Assembly: GCF_000807855.2 (NCBI RefSeq)
Contig: NZ_JRYR02000002.1
Coordinates: 1,145,429-1,209,428, forward strand
From: Flammeovirga pacifica
Lineage (GTDB): Bacteria; Bacteroidota; Bacteroidia; Cytophagales; Flammeovirgaceae
Length of the DNA stretch: 64,000 bases
Direction of reading: 5' to 3'
Below are positions 58,742-64,000 of this stretch, in pieces (positions within the stretch are counted from its first letter, which is position 1; every line of letters starts with the position of its first letter). The translations under genes and the position numbers were made by a program. Under the pieces are notes generated by a model, which searched no databases, was not told where the DNA came from, and worked only from the letters and a program-made list of their open reading frames with translations.

Positions 58742-59530
58742 ATGATACAAAATTTCAGTTTAGCAGGAAAAGTAGCATTAGTAACAGGTGGTACTCATGG
58801 TCTAGGTATGGCAATAGCTACAGGTTTAGCCAAATCAGGTGCAAGAATTGTGATCAATGATGTATTTCAAGATAAATTAGACAACGCAGTAAAAGAATAC
58901 TTAGCCAACGATATTGAGGCTGCAGCCTACTCTTTTGATGTCACTAAAGAAGACCAAGTAAAAGAAGGAATCGCAAAAATAGAAGCAGAAGTAGGACCAA
59001 TTGACATCTTAGTGAATAATGCGGGTATCATTAAACGTACTCCAGCTTTAGAAATGGATGTAGAAGACTTTAGACAAGTAATTGATATTGATCTTGTTGG
59101 ACCTTTTATCATGTCTAAATACGTGGCAAAAGGTATGAAAGAAAGAGGAAGTGGAAAGGTCATCAATATGTGCTCTATGATGAGTGAACTAGGTAGAAAT
59201 AGTGTTAGTGCATACGCCTCTGCTAAAGGTGGTTTAAAAATGCTTACTAGAAACCTAGCAACAGAATGGGCAAAATATAATATTCAAGTAAATGGTATTG
59301 GACCAGGATACTTTGCTACTTCACAAACAGCACCAATCCGTGTAGATGGTCATCCATTTAATGACTTTATTATCAATAGAACTCCAGCTGGTAAATGGGG
59401 AGATCCTTCAGATTTAGCTGGTACTGCAGTATTCTTATCGTCAGCGGCCTCTAATTTTGTCAATGGACAAGTTATTTATGTTGATGGTGGTATTTTAGCT
59501 ACTATTGGTAAACCTCACGGTGAAGAATAA
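58742..59530 (+). CDS. kduD: SDR-family 2-deoxy-D-gluconate 3-dehydrogenase / 2,5-diketo-3-deoxygluconate reductase
   Basis: 262 residues. The Rossmann motif TGGTHGLGMAI is at 15-25. The catalytic set is Ser145, Tyr158 and Lys162 (YASAK). VNNAGIIKRTPALEM and GPGYFATSQTAPIR are typical of KduD. It reduces 2,5-diketo-3-deoxygluconate to KDG. It is 136 bases downstream of kduI with a hairpin between them. Confidence 0.93.
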   Translation: MIQNFSLAGKVALVTGGTHGLGMAIATGLAKSGARIVINDVFQDKLDNAVKEYLANDIEAAAYSFDVTKEDQVKEGIAKIEAEVGPIDILVNNAGIIKRTPALEMDVEDFRQVIDIDLVGPFIMSKYVAKGMKERGSGKVINMCSMMSELGRNSVSAYASAKGGLKMLTRNLATEWAKYNIQVNGIGPGYFATSQTAPIRVDGHPFNDFIINRTPAGKWGDPSDLAGTAVFLSSAASNFVNGQVIYVDGGILATIGKPHGEE

Positions 59531-59556
59531 GACTGAATACTCTCTTCAATAAAGAA

Positions 59557-59586
59557 AAGTGAAACTCTTATCAATGAGCTTCACTT
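59557..59586 (+). terminator. Terminator-like hairpin after kduD
   Basis: AAGTGAAACTC (59557-59567) pairs, with one mismatch, with GAGCTTCACTT (59576-59586), followed by a pyrimidine run (CTCTCTTCC) rather than a clean T tract. It lies 27 bases beyond the stop. Confidence 0.5.
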
Positions 59587-59701
59587 CTCTCTTCCACTTT
59601 ATAATTGATCATATTTGATCAAATTATTCGAAATGAAATGTAAAAATAAGTAGACAATTAAATATATTTAAGTAATTGAAATGGTAACTATGTTGAGATT
59701 C

Positions 59702-59716
59702 TACAATTAAATTGTA
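59702..59716. promoter_or_regulatory. Palindrome TACAATTAAATTGTA upstream of the MFS gene
   Basis: Its outer half-sites TACAAT and ATTGTA are identical to those of the two kduI operators, but the centre is TAA in place of CG. It lies 97 bases before the transporter start. It could be a weaker site for the same LacI protein or a chance AT-rich palindrome. Confidence 0.4.
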
Positions 59717-59812
59717 TTGCATTATTAAATTTAATTGATCATCTACACTAACAACTCTTTGAATTTTACTTATACTTTTTAATGACTACTTACTTATAAG
59801 ATTTATATAACT

Positions 59813-61156
59813 ATGGACACTAATCAAGAAATACTTGTTGATGGTGAAGTTAATGATAAGCAAACACCAAAAAAAACAGGGAATTATAGATTCCGAATTT
59901 TGGCATTGCTTTTCATGGCTACGACTATCAACTACATGGATAGAAGTATTATTGGCGTTTTAGCTCCAACTCTAGAAAAACTATTCAATTGGACGAAAGC
60001 AGATTACGCTACTATCAATATTGCTTTTAAATGTGCCTACGCTATTGGTATGTTATCAATGGGTGGAATTATAGATAAATTTGGTACAAGAATAGGTTAT
60101 ACCATATCTATCGCAATATGGAGTACTTTTGGTATGCTTCACGCAGGTTTACGTCCTGCATTTGGATTAATAGGTTTTATTCTTGCCCGATTTGGATTAG
60201 GATTTGGTGAAGCGGGTAACTTCCCTGCCGCTGTAAAAACAGTTGCAGAATGGTTCCCTAAAAAAGATAGAGCATTGGCCACTGGTATTTTTAATGCCGG
60301 TTCTAATGTAGGTGCTGTTTTAGCACCAATTGCTGTTGCATCTATTGTATTGGAAGATGGTACTAATTGGCAGTATGCTTTTTTAGTTACAGGTGCTTTG
60401 AGTGCAATATGGGTTGTTCTTTGGCTTACAATCTATAAAAAGCCAGAAGAAAATAAGAACGTATCTAAAGAAGAACTTGCTTACATACAGCAAGATGAGC
60501 TGAACATGAATGAGGAGGAGAAAGCGGTGAAGAAATTACCTTGGAAGAACCTGATTCAGCTTAAACAAACTTGGGCCTTTTCTATAGGAAAAATGACGGA
60601 CGGCGTTTGGTACTTCTTTATGTTCTGGTCAGGAATGTTTTTTACCGATAAATTCGGAGTTTCTATTAAGGAGCTTGGTGCAGCGTTAGTGATTGTTTAC
60701 GTTGTCGCAGATTTGGGTAGTATTGGTGGCGGATATCTTTCTCGATTCTTTATTGATAAAGGATGGACACTTAATAAAGCTCGTAAAATATCAATGCTTA
60801 TTTGTGCACTTTGCATTCTTCCTGTGGTATTTGCAACTAGTACAGACAACCAATGGATTGCTGCATGCCTTATAGCATTGGCCTCTGGAGGACATCAAGC
60901 ATGGTCTGCTAACTTATTTTCTGTAGCATCTGATACTATGCCTAAGGAAGCTGTTGCCTCTGTAGTTGGTTTTGGTGGTATGATTGGAGCGGTTACTGGT
61001 ATGGCAATAGATTTTGCTCTAGGACAATTATTGGATGGAAATGGTTCAGGAGCTTACTTCTGGATGTTCTTAATTGCCGGCTGTTCTTATCTAATTATTC
61101 TTGGTGTCATTCATTTGATATTACCAAAATTAGAAATGGCAAAAATCAACAATTAA
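59813..61156 (+). CDS. MFS hexuronate-type transporter (ExuT-like, anion:cation symporter branch)
   Basis: 447 residues with 12 predicted membrane segments. The first loop reads TTINYMDRSIIGVLAPTLEKLFNWT, the signature seen in ExuT-type hexuronate carriers, and GFILARFGLGFGEAGNFPAAVKTVAEWFPKKDR is the conserved loop with acidic and basic pairs. It would carry free uronates (such as galacturonate, glucuronate or their unsaturated forms) across the inner membrane. It lies 282 bases after kduD with its own likely promoter region, and is followed at once by the DUF4861-like gene. Confidence 0.92.
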   Translation: MDTNQEILVDGEVNDKQTPKKTGNYRFRILALLFMATTINYMDRSIIGVLAPTLEKLFNWTKADYATINIAFKCAYAIGMLSMGGIIDKFGTRIGYTISIAIWSTFGMLHAGLRPAFGLIGFILARFGLGFGEAGNFPAAVKTVAEWFPKKDRALATGIFNAGSNVGAVLAPIAVASIVLEDGTNWQYAFLVTGALSAIWVVLWLTIYKKPEENKNVSKEELAYIQQDELNMNEEEKAVKKLPWKNLIQLKQTWAFSIGKMTDGVWYFFMFWSGMFFTDKFGVSIKELGAALVIVYVVADLGSIGGGYLSRFFIDKGWTLNKARKISMLICALCILPVVFATSTDNQWIAACLIALASGGHQAWSANLFSVASDTMPKEAVASVVGFGGMIGAVTGMAIDFALGQLLDGNGSGAYFWMFLIAGCSYLIILGVIHLILPKLEMAKINN

Positions 61157-61168
61157 TACGTGAGAAAG

Positions 61169-62362
61169 ATGAGAAACTTTTTTAAAATATTAATTCTAGT
61201 ATTACCATTTGGTCTAATTGGATGTGAAAATAATAAGAGTACATCTATTACTATCACAAATCCCTTGAATTCAGATCGTTTACATGAAACCATCGAATTA
61301 AATCCTAATGATTTTCAAGCTCTTATTGATCAATATGGGTATGATAAATTAGCTATTTTCGATCAAAAAGAAAATAAGCTATTGGTTAATCAATGGATGG
61401 ATACGAATGGGGATGGTAAAAACGATGTATGGCTTTTTCAAACGAATATACAATCGATGGAGACCCTGAGATTTAATATTCGTCCATTAAACGATGGAGA
61501 ACAACAACCTACATCTACTTTAATGACCTACTCAAGGTTTGTTCCTGAAAGAACAGATGATTATGCTTGGGAAAACGATCGTGTTGCTTTTAGAACATAC
61601 GGACCGGACGCCCAACGCAGAGTGGAGCAAAAGCTGCCTCAAGGTACATTAACTAGTGGTATTGATGCTTGGTTAAAAAAAGTGGATTATCCTATCATTA
61701 ATAAATGGTACAGTAAATATGTTGCAAAAACAGGTTCTTACCATAAAGATACTGGAGAGGGGTATGATCCTTACCATGTAGGTATTAGTAGAGGTATTGG
61801 TGGCATTGGATTTTGGAATTCTGACACTTTGTTCTGTTCTAAAAACTTCTCTTCTTATAAAAAGATCGCAGAAGGACCCATTAGAACTATGTTCGAATTA
61901 AACTATGAAAAATGGTTTATTGATGGGGATAGCGTTGCAGAGAAAAAAATTATCAGCTTAGATTTAGGCAGTAATTTATGTCACTTTCAATCACATTTCA
62001 CAAGTGATCAACCTTTACCTCCTACTGTTATAGGTATTACTTTACATAATAAGAAAGGGGAATCTAACCTGAATATTAAACAAGGATACTTCAGCTATTG
62101 GGAGAAAATTGATCAGCATATGCTGGGTACAGGTATCGTTATTAATCCACATGTTATTTCTGATGCTCGTAGACATGAGGTTGATAAAAAAGATTTAAGT
62201 CATTTATATGTTATCACTCAGCCAAACCAAAAAATAGTAGATTATTATGCTGGTTTTGGATGGGAAGGTAGTCAACAATTTCAGTCTAAAGAAGAATGGA
62301 ATAGTTACTTAAACGACTTTGCAATAAAAACAAAGCATCCTCTACAAGTAACGGTAGAGTAA
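61169..62362 (+). CDS. DUF4861-like lipoprotein
   Basis: 397 residues from the ATG at 61169; a GTG at 61160 would add three residues. The start chosen gives MRNFFKILILVLPFGLIGC, a lipoprotein signal. Other marks: VRLHETIELN-like opening (DRLHETIELNPNDF), WQTNIQSMETLRFN-like strand, RTYGPDAQRRVEQK, SGIDAWLKKVDYPIINKWY and GYDPYHVGISRGIGGIGFWN. This pattern matches DUF4861 proteins, which I recall from pectin and alginate loci and which lack a settled function. It lies 12 bases after the transporter gene, so the two are co-transcribed; it may be a periplasmic or surface uronate-processing protein. Confidence 0.75.
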   Translation: MRNFFKILILVLPFGLIGCENNKSTSITITNPLNSDRLHETIELNPNDFQALIDQYGYDKLAIFDQKENKLLVNQWMDTNGDGKNDVWLFQTNIQSMETLRFNIRPLNDGEQQPTSTLMTYSRFVPERTDDYAWENDRVAFRTYGPDAQRRVEQKLPQGTLTSGIDAWLKKVDYPIINKWYSKYVAKTGSYHKDTGEGYDPYHVGISRGIGGIGFWNSDTLFCSKNFSSYKKIAEGPIRTMFELNYEKWFIDGDSVAEKKIISLDLGSNLCHFQSHFTSDQPLPPTVIGITLHNKKGESNLNIKQGYFSYWEKIDQHMLGTGIVINPHVISDARRHEVDKKDLSHLYVITQPNQKIVDYYAGFGWEGSQQFQSKEEWNSYLNDFAIKTKHPLQVTVE

Positions 62363-62599
62363 ATCAAACATATTTAGTAGAACGAAAATTTATATAGTTG
62401 TATACACTCTAAAAGGATTTATTGGATAAATAAACCATTTTAGAAAATTTGCTGAGTTATTAAGTACTAGAATGGACTTTAAGTTATATTCTAGTACTTT
62501 CTTATTTAGCATGAAATTATGATAAGTACATTCGAAAGGAAGAGTAATATCTATTATAACAGCTTATGACGGTATTTTTTCTTACCATCTACTTCACAA

Positions 62600-62637
62600 A
62601 AAAAGGTTGTCTCTTTTAATTATGAGACAACCTTTTT
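62600..62637. terminator. Bidirectional terminator between convergent genes
   Basis: AAAAAGGTTGTCTC (62600-62613) pairs perfectly with GAGACAACCTTTTT (62624-62637), with T-rich flanks on both strands. It serves the DUF4861-like gene on plus and the GH127-like gene on minus. Confidence 0.9.
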
Positions 62638-62660
62638 ATAAATATTTATATTGATGACGA

Positions 62661-64000
62661 TTACCAAACAATTGGTACCCAAACAGTCATTTCTGCGTCC
62701 CCTCTATTTGCCCATGCAAAGTAAGGAACAAGTTTAGCAGAGTAGTCTACAAAAGTCTTAGAAGATAGTTCGTTATACATCTCTGTTTTATTCGTTTTTC
62801 TTATCTTCATTGTACCATTAATAGTAGTTACGCCACCCAATAAGTTAGGATCGTAAGTAGCTGTAAAATTAGACTTCACTGGTAAATATACATCAAGAAT
62901 TGAAGTCTCTTTTGGTAGATCTGGCGATTCAACACAATATACCACAGGACCTCTTTTGATAGCCGCTTGGTTTCTCACTTCTTCAATTAGAGGATTACCT
63001 TCCAATAGTTTAATATCCATTGGTAATTCTAAGCTAATCTCATCTCCTTTTTTCCACTTTCTTTCAATTGTAGCATATTGACCTGCAACTACTTCAGTGT
63101 CAACATTCTTACCATTTACTTTTAATGTAGCTCCTTTTGCCCATTCTGGAATACGCATTTGTATATCAAAAGGTGTTTTCTTGGCTTTATTGACTGTTAC
63201 ACTAATTGATCCCTGCCAAGGATACTGCGTCTTTTGTGTCAATTCTACTACCGAACCGTCCAACATTTTTGTCTTTAATTCGTTTCCACCGTAAAGGTTG
63301 ACAGCTACACCATTTTTAGTTAAGCTATAGGCCCATCCAGAAACTTTAGCAATTGTACGAACTAAGTTAGGAGGACAGCAGAAGCATTTAATATAAGGTT
63401 TACGTGAAACAAATTCTGTATTATTTTTGGGTTTATATCCCAGTTTACATGCTCTTAAAGGATTGGCATAGAAATATTCTTTTCCTTCAATACTAATACC
63501 TGATAAAGCACTATTAAATAATACCAACTCCATAATATCACCGTACTTTGCCTCACCATGTAACCCCAACATTCTATAATTGAACATAGCGTTACAGATA
63601 TTAGCACAAGTCTCATTATAAGCCGATAAGTTAGGCATCATGTATTCCTGTAAAAAGCCTTCATGAATCATATCTACATGAGATGAAACCCCATGGTGAG
63701 TTTGACCACAAGCACCTGTTACATACATCTTTTTATTTACTACATCACCCCACAAACGATCCAATGCATTTATTAATGCTTTCTCTCCCGTTTCAGCATA
63801 TACATCCGCCGCACCTGCATAGAAATACAAAGCCAAAACTGCGTGTCCTTCTGCTGTTTTTTCTTTTCTAAGTGGAGTTCTCTCTTGCACCATATCGCCA
63901 ATAAATTTATAATTAGCGACTGCGTCCGGCCAAATTTTAGACTTACCTCTTAAGTTGATAAAATGCTCTGCTAATTCTAAATAACGTTGATCTTTTGTTG
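62661..64000 (-). CDS. GH127-like glycoside hydrolase (beta-L-arabinofuranosidase family), 5' end beyond the window
   Basis: The frame stays open to the right edge: upstream of the internal Met at 63893 the reading continues as TKDQRYLELAEHFINLRG, so that Met is not the start. 446 residues are seen of a family usually 600-800 long. The alpha/alpha barrel shows GHAVLALYFYAGAADVYAETG, MYVTGACGQTHHGVSSHVDM, NETCANICNAMF and KCFCCPPNLVRT. The E-x-C of NETC and the CC of FCCPP match the zinc-binding Glu and cysteines known in GH127, one of which is the nucleophile. Two C-terminal beta-sandwich parts follow. Substrate is not certain; GH127 relatives act on furanosides or other sugars. Confidence 0.85.
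   Translation of the reverse strand, partial: TKDQRYLELAEHFINLRGKSKIWPDAVANYKFIGDMVQERTPLRKEKTAEGHAVLALYFYAGAADVYAETGEKALINALDRLWGDVVNKKMYVTGACGQTHHGVSSHVDMIHEGFLQEYMMPNLSAYNETCANICNAMFNYRMLGLHGEAKYGDIMELVLFNSALSGISIEGKEYFYANPLRACKLGYKPKNNTEFVSRKPYIKCFCCPPNLVRTIAKVSGWAYSLTKNGVAVNLYGGNELKTKMLDGSVVELTQKTQYPWQGSISVTVNKAKKTPFDIQMRIPEWAKGATLKVNGKNVDTEVVAGQYATIERKWKKGDEISLELPMDIKLLEGNPLIEEVRNQAAIKRGPVVYCVESPDLPKETSILDVYLPVKSNFTATYDPNLLGGVTTINGTMKIRKTNKTEMYNELSSKTFVDYSAKLVPYFAWANRGDAEMTVWVPIVW

Noticed and set aside
1-64000. tRNA, rRNA, CRISPR array or prophage
   Set aside because: I read both strands for cloverleaf-like, regularly spaced repeat and phage-gene patterns and saw none; small structured RNAs in gaps cannot be excluded by eye.

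Overview
The window is AT-rich Bacteroidota DNA. The supporting signs are two SusC/SusD pairs, a one-protein hybrid two-component regulator, type IX secretion (T9SS) C-terminal tails with a YPNPSNG-type start, BACON domains, acidic surface-lipoprotein leaders and very few Shine-Dalgarno sequences. A marine Cytophagales or Flavobacteriia member is my best guess (Flammeovirga-like, inferred only from gene content and base composition). Nearly all of it is one large polysaccharide utilisation region. The best-fitting substrate is ulvan, the green-algal polymer of sulfated rhamnose, glucuronate/iduronate and xylose. The case rests on a beta-propeller ulvan lyase of PL24/PL25 type with its four key residues in place, a heparinase II/III-like second lyase, two families of alpha-L-rhamnosidase (GH78 and GH106), a GH88 unsaturated glucuronyl hydrolase, GH2 and GH3 enzymes, an S1 sulfatase, and two complete routes from uronates to 2-keto-3-deoxygluconate (KDG).

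Layout. (1) 1-891, minus: 5' part of a MotA/TolQ/ExbB-type proton-channel protein with a long helical tail (ZorA-like architecture), cut by the window edge and probably unrelated to the sugar genes. (2) 1413-33697, all minus, transcribed right to left: SusC, SusD and a fasciclin-like lipoprotein, then (after a terminator) GH78, GH3, heparinase-like lyase, GH2, GH106, PL24/25 ulvan lyase, a secreted protein made only of binding and sorting modules, a clan GH-A lipoprotein, an S1 sulfatase and an amidohydrolase. A decayed, frameshifted copy of the GH-A gene sits between the GH106 and ulvan-lyase genes. (3) 33698-35139: 1.4 kb without genes. (4) 35140-39659, minus: SDR fructuronate reductase, uxuA, LacI regulator, uxaC as a tightly packed uronate operon. 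(5) 40275-52786, minus: HTCS sensor-regulator, SusC, SusD, GH88, GH2. (6) 53274-57434, minus: LacI regulator, then a beta-helix/BACON/CBM96-like/T9SS secreted protein. (7) 57769-62362, plus: kduI, kduD, hexuronate-type MFS transporter, DUF4861-like lipoprotein. (8) 62661-64000, minus: GH127-like enzyme cut by the right edge.

How it works together (inference from families): secreted lyases cut the polymer and leave 4,5-unsaturated uronate ends. SusC/SusD pairs import the oligosaccharides. Sulfatase, rhamnosidases, GH2, GH3 and GH88 trim them in the periplasm. Unsaturated uronate goes through KduI/KduD and saturated glucuronate goes through UxaC, the SDR reductase and UxuA, both ending at KDG. 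No KDG kinase or aldolase and no rhamnose catabolism genes are in the window. I saw no tRNA, rRNA, CRISPR array, prophage or intact insertion sequence.
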